A DNA stretch of 8,325 bases from Trebonia sp. (GTDB taxonomy: Bacteria > Actinomycetota > Actinomycetes > Streptosporangiales > Streptosporangiaceae), in NCBI GenBank assembly GCA_030038035.1, contig JASHPP010000263.1, positions 1 through 8,325 on the forward strand, in the 5' to 3' direction. Both the position numbers and the translations under genes were made by a program. Of this stretch, positions 1 to 5,593 are shown one piece after another. The first letter of the stretch is position 1; the number at the start of each line of letters is the position of its first letter. Under the pieces are notes generated by a model, which made no database searches, was not told the origin of the DNA, and saw only the letters and a list, made by a program, of their open reading frames with translations.

Positions 1-416
1 ACCTGCGCCTCGGGCATCGCGCCGAGGAAGCCGTCGGCGATCTGGCCCGCGATGACCGCGACGACCATCGGGATGCTTTGCACCTGCAGGGCGGCACTGA
101 GCTGAGGGTTGGCGTCCACGTCGACCTTGGCCAGCACGAAGGCGCCGCCGGCCTCGGCCGCCAGCTTTTCCAGGACCGGGCTGAGCTGCTTGCACGGTCC
201 GCACCACTCGGCCCACAGGTCGAGGATGACCGGGACCTGCTGGGACCTGGCTATTACATCGGTGTTGAAGGTCTCGTCGGTGACGTCGATGACCGTGTCC
301 GACTGACCGTCGGCGGCCGAGCCCTGCTCTGCCGCCCGCTGCCTGCGCTGGGCAGCGGCCTGCCGTGCCCCGAGGTCAATGGCGCCATGGAGGGAGAAGT
401 CCCGAGGCTGGTTCAT
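1..416 (-). CDS. Thioredoxin-fold co-chaperone (CnoX/YbbN-like), C-terminus cut by window edge
   Basis: The 138 visible residues begin [20 protein letters not shown] and contain a thioredoxin fold from about residue 42 onward. The WCGPC redox motif is at residues 71-75 and the cis-proline loop SIPMV at 114-118, so both catalytic elements are intact. The roughly 40-residue polar N-terminal extension before the fold, and the passage [20 protein letters not shown], match actinobacterial thioredoxin/TPR proteins of the CnoX (YbbN) family. In that family a C-terminal TPR region follows the thioredoxin domain and the protein acts as a redox-linked holdase co-chaperone. The C-terminal part lies outside the window, so the TPR domain is inferred. 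The ATG at 414-416 is preceded by a GGATGGAG ribosome-binding site. The gene lies 69 bp downstream of the mutase gene on the same strand and could share its transcript. A plain long thioredoxin is the alternative. Confidence 0.88.
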   Translation of the reverse strand, partial: MNQPRDFSLHGAIDLGARQAAAQRRQRAAEQGSAADGQSDTVIDVTDETFNTDVIARSQQVPVILDLWAEWCGPCKQLSPVLEKLAAEAGGAFVLAKVDVDANPQLSAALQVQSIPMVVAVIAGQIADGFLGAMPEAQ

Positions 417-485
417 GTCTCCATCCTGCCGCATCCGCCGCGATGCCCCGCGCCGGTAACCGCATCAGCCTGCTGCCGGCCGGGC

Positions 486-2177
486 CTAGAAGGCGGGCAC
501 CTCGGAGTAGCTGCCCCATTCGGCGCGCAGCGCGTCGCAGATCTCGCCGAGCGTGGCCTCGGCCCCGGCGGCGGCGATCATCGGCGGAATCATGTTCTCG
601 CCTGACCTCGCCGCCGCGACCATCTGCGCCAGCGCGGCGTCCACGGCCGCGGTGTTCCTGGCCGCCCGGCGGGCGCGCAGCTCGCGGGCCTGCTCGACCT
701 CGATCTCGTGGCCCACCCGCAGGATCTCGATCGGCTTCTCAACGGTCTCGGTGTAGCAGTTCACTCCCACCACCAGCTTGTCGCCCTTCTCCAGCTTGCG
801 CTGGTAGGCGAACGAGGCCTCGGCGATCTCGGCGGAGAACCACCCGTCCTCGATGCCGCGCAGGATCCCGCCGGTCATCGATCCGTCCGGGCTCATCGCC
901 CGGATCCGGCTGAAGATCTCCTCGGCCTCGGCCTCGAGCCGGTCGGTCAGCGCCTCCACGTACCACGACCCGCCGAGCGGGTCGGCCACGTTGACCACGC
1001 CCGTTTCCTCCATGATCACCTGCTGGGTGCGCAGCGCGATCTCGGCGGCCTTCTCGCTCGGCAGCGCGAGGACCTCGTCGAGCGCGTTGGTGTGCAGCGA
1101 GTTCGTGCCGCCGAGGACCGCGGCCAGCGCCTCGATGGCGGTCCTGACCACGTTGTTGTCCGGCTGCTGGGCGGTCAGCGAGACGCCCGCGGTCTGGGTG
1201 TGGAACCGCAGCCACTGGGCCCGCTCGGTCCCCGCGCCGTAGACGTCGCGCAGCCAGCGGGCCCAGATTCTCCGGGCCGCGCGGAACTTGGCGACCTCCT
1301 CGAAGAAGTCGATGTGCGCGTCGAAGAAGAACGACAGGCCGGGCGCGAACTCCTCGACGTCAAGACCCCGCTTGATGCCGAGCTCCACGTAAGCGAAGCC
1401 GTCGGCGAGGGTGAACGCCAGCTCCTGAGCGGCGGTGGAGCCGGCTTCCCTGATGTGGTAGCCGGACACGGACAGCGGCTTGTACCTGGGCACATGCCGG
1501 CTGCAGAACTCCATCAGGTCGCCGATCAGCCGCAGGTGCGGCTCGGGGGCGAACAGCCATTCCTTCTGGGCGATGTACTCCTTGAAGATGTCGGTCTGCA
1601 GGGTGCCGTCGAGGGCCGTGATGTCCTTGCCCTGGCGCTCCGCGGCGACCAGGTACATGCAGAAGACCGGGACGGCCGGCCCGCTGATCGTCATGCTCGT
1701 GGTCGTCGCGTCGAGCGGAATCCCGGCGAAGAGCGCGTCCATGTCCCTGGCCGAGTCGACCGCCACGCCGCACTGCCCGACCTCGCCTGCGGATCGCGGG
1801 TCATCGGAGTCGCGGCCCATCAGCGTGGGCATGTCGAACGCGACGGACAGGCCGTTGCCGCCCGCGTTGATCAGCATCTTGTACCGCTCGTTGGTCTGCC
1901 GCACGTTGCCGAACCCGGAGAACTGCCTGATCGTCCACGGCTTGCCGCGGTAACCGGTTGCGTACAGGCCCCTGGTGAACGGGAACTCGCCCGGCCACCC
2001 GATGCCAGCGGGGGGTTCCGCGCCGTCCGGCGGGCCGTACACCGGATCGACGTGCAGGCCGGACAGCGTGGTGAAGTCGGCGTCGCGCTTGGCGGCCGCG
2101 TCGTAGGCGCGCCGCCAGCGCGCGCGCCCGGTCACGTCCGCTTCCCCGGTCTGCGTCGTCACTTTCTGCTCCGTCAT
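486..2177 (-). CDS. icmA: Isobutyryl-CoA mutase large subunit (methylmalonyl-CoA mutase family, no B12 domain)
   Basis: The 563-aa protein is a complete catalytic (TIM-barrel) subunit of the methylmalonyl-CoA mutase family, ending before any cobalamin-binding domain. Visible family blocks include RGKPWTIRQFSGFG (about 77-90), GLSVAFDMPTLMGRDSDDP (109-127), the catalytic SGYH (238-241) and LGGTNSLHTNALDE (356-369). At the two substrate-determining positions it has Phe86 where methylmalonyl-CoA mutase has Tyr89, and Gln204 where it has Arg207. Phe plus Gln is the pattern known for isobutyryl-CoA mutase. Ala113 occupies what I take to be the Asp position of 2-hydroxyisobutyryl-CoA mutase, which argues against that enzyme. 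The expected reaction is reversible isobutyryl-CoA/n-butyryl-CoA isomerisation using adenosylcobalamin, with a separate small B12-binding subunit (IcmB) that is not in this window. The MeaB chaperone gene lies nearby. A GTG at 2180 directly precedes the ATG at 2177. GAGGGGA lies about 8 nt before the ATG, so I prefer the ATG. A perfect palindrome lies just upstream. Confidence 0.92.
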   Translation of the reverse strand: MTEQKVTTQTGEADVTGRARWRRAYDAAAKRDADFTTLSGLHVDPVYGPPDGAEPPAGIGWPGEFPFTRGLYATGYRGKPWTIRQFSGFGNVRQTNERYKMLINAGGNGLSVAFDMPTLMGRDSDDPRSAGEVGQCGVAVDSARDMDALFAGIPLDATTTSMTISGPAVPVFCMYLVAAERQGKDITALDGTLQTDIFKEYIAQKEWLFAPEPHLRLIGDLMEFCSRHVPRYKPLSVSGYHIREAGSTAAQELAFTLADGFAYVELGIKRGLDVEEFAPGLSFFFDAHIDFFEEVAKFRAARRIWARWLRDVYGAGTERAQWLRFHTQTAGVSLTAQQPDNNVVRTAIEALAAVLGGTNSLHTNALDEVLALPSEKAAEIALRTQQVIMEETGVVNVADPLGGSWYVEALTDRLEAEAEEIFSRIRAMSPDGSMTGGILRGIEDGWFSAEIAEASFAYQRKLEKGDKLVVGVNCYTETVEKPIEILRVGHEIEVEQARELRARRAARNTAAVDAALAQMVAAARSGENMIPPMIAAAGAEATLGEICDALRAEWGSYSEVPAF

Positions 2178-2213
2178 CACGGACTTCCCCTCAGGCTGCC
2201 AGCCGGCCGGCCG

Positions 2214-2237
2214 AGATAGTAGGACGTCCTACTATCT
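2214..2237. promoter_or_regulatory. Perfect 24-bp palindrome, probable operator of icmA
   Basis: Each half-site reads AGATAGTAGGAC, and the two halves are perfect reverse complements with no spacer. The symmetry ends at both outer bases (G2213 against A2238). The element is 37 bp upstream of the icmA start. On the minus strand its distal half contains TACTAT, a possible -10 hexamer, so a bound dimer could block polymerase. A full-length dyad like this suits a homodimeric TetR, GntR or MarR repressor. The cognate regulator is not identified. The MarR gene in this window is a candidate only by neighbourhood. Confidence 0.65.
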
Positions 2238-2283
2238 ACCGGAACCAGCCTAGCTCACCCGCGCCGCACCGGGCACGGATCAG

Positions 2284-2368
2284 GCGGCTAACTTAGGACC
2301 CGAGCCGCAGCCCCGATGCCCGGTTTTGTCATGTTTTGTCCCTGCGGATCGGGTCCTAACTTGGCTGC
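2284..2368. repeat. Long imperfect inverted repeat (85-bp potential hairpin)
   Basis: The arms at 2284-2310 and 2342-2368 pair over 27 positions: 23 Watson-Crick pairs, 2 G-T pairs and 2 mismatches (2304/2348 and 2292/2360). The core TTAGGACCCGA faces TCGGGTCCTAA exactly. The 31-nt loop (2311-2341) contains GTTTTGTC twice, at 2323-2330 and 2333-2340, exactly one 10-bp period apart. The element lies between two divergent genes and does not follow a gene end, so an ordinary terminator is unlikely. It could be an interspersed palindromic repeat, a small MITE-like element, or a structured leader or small RNA. Confidence 0.7.
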
Positions 2369-2423
2369 GCAGGGCAGATCGCGCCCGATATGGGTGGTTT
2401 GCCCCGGCCGGCGGCCGGCCGGG

Positions 2424-2468
2424 GGGCGGGTCGGGCGGGCCGGGCGGACCGGGCGGGCCGGGCCTGGC
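2424..2468 (+). repeat. G-rich 9-bp tandem repeat with G-quadruplex potential
   Basis: Five consecutive 9-mers of the form GGGCGGGYC occupy 2424-2468: GGGCGGGTC, GGGCGGGCC, GGGCGGACC, GGGCGGGCC and a decayed GGGCCTGGC. The plus strand carries at least four GGG runs separated by one or two bases (2424-2439), which fits the classical intramolecular G-quadruplex pattern. A GGCCGG-rich palindromic stretch precedes it (about 2405-2422). Replication slippage is the likely origin. A role as a cis-element for the downstream sigma factor gene is speculation. Confidence 0.6.
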
Positions 2469-2575
2469 GAGCGCCGGGTTTGGCTGGGCAGGGCGGTGCG
2501 GGAGAGGCAACCGCGAATCGTGGGGAGAAAAAATCGCAACCGGCCGGCGGCGAGCGGCGTCCATTAGGGACAACA

Positions 2576-2595
2576 GTCCGGGAAAGTCCGGGAAA
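2576..2595 (+). repeat. Perfect tandem decamer, possible regulator binding site
   Basis: GTCCGGGAAA occurs twice back to back (2576-2585 and 2586-2595), a spacing of one DNA turn. It lies about 175 bp before the sigma factor start, where a promoter would be expected. The GGGAAA also resembles the GGAAC-type -35 element of ECF promoters, and CGTG follows at about 17 bp, so an autoregulated ECF promoter is conceivable. I see no strong housekeeping -35/-10 pair here. Confidence 0.35.
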
Positions 2596-2662
2596 ACAGC
2601 CCTGCCGCTGCCGTGCGAAGGTGTGGTACCCATTGATGTACCCGACAAATACCCTCGGGGAT

Positions 2663-2700
2663 GCACCACCGCTTGATGAACTCATCACCTTCGGTGGCGC
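2663..2700 (+). promoter_or_regulatory. Nested inverted repeat in the leader of the sigma factor gene
   Basis: An outer stem of nine positions (2663-2671 with 2692-2700, one mismatch at 2665/2698) encloses an inner perfect dyad, TGATGA at 2674-2679 and TCATCA at 2682-2687. The pair could form a compound stem-loop in the mRNA leader, ending 67 nt before the GTG start. It could equally be a DNA-level operator. There is no U-tract after it. Confidence 0.35.
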
Positions 2701-2758
2701 CGGCGCCGCGCTGACCGCCACGGCTCCAGATGACGAATGGCGGGCAGCGCGGAAGCAG

Positions 2759-2763
2759 GGAGG
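2759..2763 (+). promoter_or_regulatory. Ribosome-binding site GGAGG that sets the sigma factor start
   Basis: GGAGG, within AGGGAGG, lies 4 nt before GTG 2768. It is the only strong Shine-Dalgarno match near any in-frame start of this gene. The upstream in-frame ATG at 2636 has no such site, and the codons between 2636 and 2768 have clearly weaker third-position GC. This decides for GTG 2768. Confidence 0.7.
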
Positions 2764-2767
2764 TCCG

Positions 2768-3382
2768 GTGGGCACGGACGCGAGCGCCGAGACCGGCCCT
2801 TACGCCACGCTCACCTCCGGCACGGGCGCCCGCCGCGCGCTGGCCGAGCAGTTGTTCACCGCTAACTACCCGAAGCTGGCAGGCTGGGTCCGGCGGCTTG
2901 TGGACGACGACGAGACCGCGCACGAGATCGCTTCCGAGGCGTTCGTGCGGCTGCTTTCGAAGTGGACAAGCCCCGACAAGCTCGACAATCCGCAAAGCTA
3001 CCTGTACATGATCGCGACCAACCTGGTGCGGGACCACTGGCGCAAGACGGAGCGGGAGCGCCGGGCGATGCGCAGCGTGTCCGCCGGCGCGGAACACGAG
3101 CCGTTCTCCGACCCGGCGCAGGAGGTCGACGTCCGCGAGCTGATCCAGGCCCTGCCCGCCCGGCTGCGCGACCCGTTCCTGCTGCACTACTACGCCGGCT
3201 TCGGGGTGCGGGAGATCGCGTTGCTGCTCAAGCGGCCGGAAGGCACGATCAAGGCAGACCTGTACCATGCCAGGGCGCGGCTGAAGGAGGCGCTCGCGGC
3301 TAACGCCGCGGGCGGTCACGGCAGGACACGCGGCGCGGGCGGAAACAGCGCGGGCGGAAACGGTGCGTGCGATGCCAGGTAA
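2768..3382 (+). CDS. ECF-type RNA polymerase sigma factor (sigma-70 family)
   Basis: The 204-aa protein starts at GTG (MGTDASAETG). A sigma region 2 lies at about 27-98. It has the -10 recognition block with NPQSYLYMIATNLVRDHWRK (74-93) and the acidic core-binding segment DDDETAHEIASEAFVRLL. Sigma region 4 lies at about 121-177, with LPARLRDPFLLHYYAGFGVREIALLL followed by the recognition helix around KRPEGTIKADLYHARARL. Only regions 2 and 4 are present, and the length is that of group IV (ECF) factors, which redirect polymerase to promoters for envelope or stress responses. The last 25 residues are a Gly/Asn-rich tail encoded partly by a tandem repeat. The next gene starts inside this one, so the two are co-transcribed and probably translationally coupled. 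This suggests the downstream membrane protein is its partner. The exact ECF group is not recognised. Confidence 0.9.
   Translation: MGTDASAETGPYATLTSGTGARRALAEQLFTANYPKLAGWVRRLVDDDETAHEIASEAFVRLLSKWTSPDKLDNPQSYLYMIATNLVRDHWRKTERERRAMRSVSAGAEHEPFSDPAQEVDVRELIQALPARLRDPFLLHYYAGFGVREIALLLKRPEGTIKADLYHARARLKEALAANAAGGHGRTRGAGGNSAGGNGACDAR
3333..3361 (+). repeat. Short tandem repeat in the sigma factor tail
   Basis: GCGCGGGCGGAAAC is present at 3333-3346 and 3348-3361, a period of 15 bases (five codons). It encodes GAGGN-SAGGN at the disordered C-terminus. It also covers the region that must provide the ribosome-binding site of the overlapping next gene (GGCGGA), so it may have been kept for that role. 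Confidence 0.55.
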
Positions 3383-4787
3383 CGACAATCGCGATCCCCT
3401 CGACAGCTGGCTGAACCAGCAGGTGCGGCCGCTGCCGCCACCGCCGGGCACGTTCCAGCTGATCACCCGCAAGGCACGGCGCCGCAAGCTGCGCAAGCTC
3501 GCCATCACGCTGGCGTCGGCGGCCGCCGTGGCCGCGGCGGCCGCGGTCGCCGTGCCGAACGTGCTGGCGCTGCGCGTCGCCCCCTCACCGGTGACGGGAA
3601 CCCCGGTTGCGGCGGGAAGCAGTCCCGCGTCGAACAGCGGAACGCCGCGGCCGACCGGGTCGGGGAGCCGGCTCGCGTCGCCGGCGACCTCGACCGCGGG
3701 CAGCGGAGCGCTGCACCCGGTCCCCGCCAACTTCCAGCCGGTGTCGGTCACTTTCGTCAGCACGCAGCTCGGCTGGGCGATCGGGCAGGGCGGCACGGCA
3801 GGGCACTGCGCCGACCAGAACCCCTACATCTGCACGTCGATCGTGCGCACGGACAACGCCGGGCAGACCTGGGAGGGCGGGCCGGCGCCGAAGACCAGCG
3901 GACCGGACGGCGCCGTCGGTGTGAGCGCGATCAGGTTCCTCGACGGCGTGAACGGGTGGGCGTTCGGGCCCGGGCTGTGGGCCACGCACGACGGCGGGAC
4001 CACCTGGAACCAGGTCGACACCGACGGGCAGCGGGTCACCGACCTCGAGACGGTGAACCACCGGGCTTACGCGCTGTTCGCCACGTGCTCGGGCACCGGC
4101 GCGGACTTCGCCGCGGACTGCACCAGGTACACGCTGATGACCACGTCCGCCGGCAACGACGACTGGGTGCCCGTCGGCGACCCGACGAACGGCCTCACCG
4201 ACGGCGGCGCCGCCACGTCGGCGGTGCTCGCGCTCACGTCCACCACCGGATACCTGATCGCGCCGAACGGGGCGCTCTACTCCGGTCCGATCGGCGGCGT
4301 CTGGCAGCAGGCGGGTACCGTCGACTGCCAGCCCGGGCCGGCCCAGGCCAACGGACTGCCGTCCCGCGCGCTGCTCGCCCTGCAGGACTCGGCCAACCTG
4401 GCGGTCGCGTGCGCCGGGCCCTCGTCCGGCGCCGTCACGGTCTACACGTCGGACGACAGCGGAGCGATCTGGACACCCCAGCCCGCCGCCGCGTGGTCGG
4501 GCATCGCGTCCATCGGCACCCCGACATCGCTGGCCGCGGCGCCGGACGGGACGCTCGTGCTCGCCACGACCAACGGGCTCTACGTGCTGCCGGCGGGCGC
4601 CTCGCAGTGGAAGCCGGCGACCGTCACCGGCGCGGGCGCGCCCGCTGGCGGGTTCACCTATGTCGGCATGACGACGAACAGCCAGGGGGTCGCGGTGGCG
4701 GCCGACCCGGCGCTGCACGAGATCTGGATGACCTTCAACGGCGGCGGCACCTGGGCGCCTGCCACCGCGATCACGCCGGGGAACTAG
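3372..4787 (+). CDS. Membrane-anchored Asp-box/Ycf48-like beta-propeller protein, putative sigma factor partner
   Basis: The 471-aa protein has a short N-terminal cytoplasmic segment (1-41; DPLDSWLNQQVRPLPPPPG, then the basic RKARRRKLRK). One Ala/Val-rich membrane helix (about 42-67) and a Ser/Thr/Pro linker (68-118) follow. The rest is an extracytoplasmic beta-propeller. Asp-box motifs appear at 160-167 (TDNAGQTW), 205-212 (THDGGTTW), 359-367 (TSDDSGAIW) and 454-461 (TFNGGGTW), with a decayed copy at 258-265. LGWAIG and NGWAFG resemble Ycf48/HCF136 repeats. Six cysteines fall in sequential pairs (146/154, 239/250, 319/347), suggesting disulfides outside the cell. The topology is that of an anti-sigma factor, but no zinc-type HxxxCxxC motif is present, so that role is inferred from the overlap with the sigma gene. 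The start could be GTG 3363 instead of ATG 3372. A sialidase is unlikely, as no catalytic residues are evident. Confidence 0.82.
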   Translation: MPGNDNRDPLDSWLNQQVRPLPPPPGTFQLITRKARRRKLRKLAITLASAAAVAAAAAVAVPNVLALRVAPSPVTGTPVAAGSSPASNSGTPRPTGSGSRLASPATSTAGSGALHPVPANFQPVSVTFVSTQLGWAIGQGGTAGHCADQNPYICTSIVRTDNAGQTWEGGPAPKTSGPDGAVGVSAIRFLDGVNGWAFGPGLWATHDGGTTWNQVDTDGQRVTDLETVNHRAYALFATCSGTGADFAADCTRYTLMTTSAGNDDWVPVGDPTNGLTDGGAATSAVLALTSTTGYLIAPNGALYSGPIGGVWQQAGTVDCQPGPAQANGLPSRALLALQDSANLAVACAGPSSGAVTVYTSDDSGAIWTPQPAAAWSGIASIGTPTSLAAAPDGTLVLATTNGLYVLPAGASQWKPATVTGAGAPAGGFTYVGMTTNSQGVAVAADPALHEIWMTFNGGGTWAPATAITPGN

Positions 4788-5293
4788 CCCGCGATGAAGT
4801 CGCCCGCGGTCAGGCGCAGCCCGCGCAGCAGGGTAAACAGCTCGCCGCGCTCGCCTTCTGAGTACTCCCCCATGCCGAACTCGGCCGCCATCAGGTCGCG
4901 GGTGGCCTGCTGGACCGCGTCCCTGCCGCGTTCGGTGATCTCCGCGAGCCGTCCGCGGCCGTCGTCAGGGTTCTGCCTCCGCACGACCATGCCCTGCGCC
5001 TCCAGCCGGTCCACGGTGTTCGTCACGCTGGTCGGGTGAACCATGAGCCGTTCCCCCATCACCCGCAGCGGCAGCGCCCCCGCGCGGCTGAACGACAGCA
5101 GCACGAGCGCCTCGTACCTGGCGAACGTCAGTCCGTACGGGCGCAGGACCGCGTCGAGCTCGGCTATCAGGATCTGCTGGGCGCGCATGATCGAGGTGAC
5201 CGCCGCCATCGCGGACGACGGCCCGAACCGGCGCTCCCAGATACGCGCCGCCCGATCGATCGGGTCGAAGGGCAGTTCAAGCGCTTTTCGCAC
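4784..5293 (-). CDS. MarR-family transcriptional regulator
   Basis: The 169-aa protein (from MRKALELPFDPIDRA) has the MarR architecture: N- and C-terminal dimerisation helices flanking a winged helix-turn-helix. The winged domain spans about 57-122, with recognition helix HPTSVTNTVDRLEAQG (86-101) and wing NPDDGRGRLAEIT (108-120). The motif MAAVTSIMRAQQILIAELDAVLRPYGLTFARYEALVLL closely resembles the MarR regulator found with icmA and meaB in Streptomyces, as I recall it. Its ligand and targets are unknown; an acyl-CoA or related metabolite is a guess from the neighbourhood. A longer reading from GTG 5362 exists, but those 23 residues look non-homologous and no ribosome-binding site supports it. 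GTG 5293 also lacks one and may be leaderless. The stop codon lies within the CTAG shared with the convergent propeller gene. It is divergent from the Ig-like gene, which it might control. Confidence 0.87.
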   Translation of the reverse strand: MRKALELPFDPIDRAARIWERRFGPSSAMAAVTSIMRAQQILIAELDAVLRPYGLTFARYEALVLLSFSRAGALPLRVMGERLMVHPTSVTNTVDRLEAQGMVVRRQNPDDGRGRLAEITERGRDAVQQATRDLMAAEFGMGEYSEGERGELFTLLRGLRLTAGDFIAG

Positions 5294-5300
5294 ACCGGAC

Positions 5301-5306
5301 ACACTA
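5301..5306 (-). promoter_or_regulatory. Possible -10 element for a leaderless marR transcript
   Basis: TAGTGT on the minus strand fits the actinobacterial TANNNT -10 pattern and ends 7 nt before GTG 5293. Transcription would then begin at, or within a base of, the start codon, which explains the lack of a Shine-Dalgarno sequence. The -35 side is weak. Confidence 0.3.
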
Positions 5307-5411
5307 CGCAGGCAGGCGGTCCGCGGACGAACTCGGGACGGCTCAGGCACCCCCGCAGGCACGTATCATGACAGCGCAAAACAGCGAATCTGCAACATCT
5401 GCGTCCGAAGA

Positions 5412-5440
5412 CCGGCAATAGCTAGTGCTTGGATTGCCGG
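5412..5440. promoter_or_regulatory. Inverted repeat CCGGCAAT/ATTGCCGG, operator or hairpin
   Basis: CCGGCAAT (5412-5419) and ATTGCCGG (5433-5440) are perfect 8-bp arms around a 13-nt spacer. Inside the spacer AGC-TAGT-GCT can add three more pairs with a 3-nt bulge. It lies in the middle of the divergent marR/Ig-like gap, a normal position for a MarR or other dimer operator. Each arm also looks strong enough for an RNA hairpin, but no T-run follows. Confidence 0.4.
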
Positions 5441-5552
5441 GATCCGGGCGAACTCGACAACGGACAGCCGGACGACAGGGCTCTATAGATTGTCGTCTAT
5501 TATGCGACTGACGCAGCGTCGTCGGGCGCTGGTTTCTGGTGAATTGTGAGCC

Positions 5553-5558
5553 GATAAT
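5553..5558 (+). promoter_or_regulatory. Possible -10 box of the Ig-like gene
   Basis: GATAAT matches the TATAAT consensus at five of six positions and sits 35 bp before the ATG at 5594, leaving room for a short leader with GGAG. No clear -35 hexamer is seen at the usual distance, so the promoter may need an activator or may be elsewhere in the gap. Confidence 0.3.
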
Positions 5559-5593
5559 TACTTCGGGTGTTTCGCCGCCGCTTTGGAGCCAAG

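Larger units (their letters stand above)
2178..2767. other. Structured divergent intergenic region between icmA and the sigma factor gene
   Basis: I see no convincing protein gene in these 590 bases. Reading frames cross it, but they lack ribosome-binding sites and their third-position GC is lower than in neighbouring genes. The region must carry promoters for two divergent genes. From left to right it holds a 24-bp palindrome, a long imperfect hairpin with a decamer repeat in its loop, a G-rich 9-bp tandem repeat, an A-tract near 2528, a tandem decamer at 2576 and a nested inverted repeat at 2663. These are listed separately. No tRNA, cobalamin riboswitch or CRISPR signature was recognised. 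Confidence 0.7.
5294..5593. other. AT-richer divergent promoter region between marR and the Ig-like gene
   Basis: These 300 bases hold no convincing coding sequence and are visibly less GC-rich than the flanking genes, especially 5361-5570. They contain a perfect inverted repeat at 5412-5440, a short dyad ATAGA-N6-TCTAT at 5485-5500 overlapping a possible TATTAT -10, and GATAAT at 5553-5558 close to the Ig-like gene. A possible leaderless marR promoter is at 5301-5306. Which of these is used cannot be decided from sequence. Confidence 0.6.

Noticed and set aside
708..2219. 503-codon open frame on the plus strand opposite icmA
   Set aside because: It is a GC-driven antisense shadow: composition is Arg/Gly/Val/Ala-rich without domains, and the minus-strand mutase explains the region fully.
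2178..2400. Adenosylcobalamin riboswitch upstream of the B12-dependent mutase
   Set aside because: I could not find a B12-box or the expected multi-stem architecture. The structure present is a single long inverted repeat.
2390..2767. Upstream extension of the sigma factor reading frame
   Set aside because: The extension crosses the G-rich tandem repeat, has weak third-position GC, and lacks a ribosome-binding site, whereas GTG 2768 has GGAGG at ideal spacing.
2564..3796. 410-codon minus-strand frame opposite the sigma and propeller genes
   Set aside because: The opposite strand encodes recognisable sigma and membrane-protein motifs. The antisense product has no recognisable domain and no ribosome-binding site.
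3585..4718. 377-codon minus-strand frame opposite the propeller gene
   Set aside because: It is an Arg/Gly-rich shadow of a high-GC gene, whereas the plus strand shows repeated Asp-box motifs.
3372..4787. Sialidase or other glycosidase because of Asp-box repeats
   Set aside because: Asp-boxes are structural. The arginine triad, Tyr/Glu pair and FRIP motif of sialidases are not seen.
5542..5560. AATTGTGAGCCGATAA resembles the E. coli lac operator
   Set aside because: Only the left half and centre match, internal symmetry is poor, and no LacI-family gene is nearby; probably coincidence.
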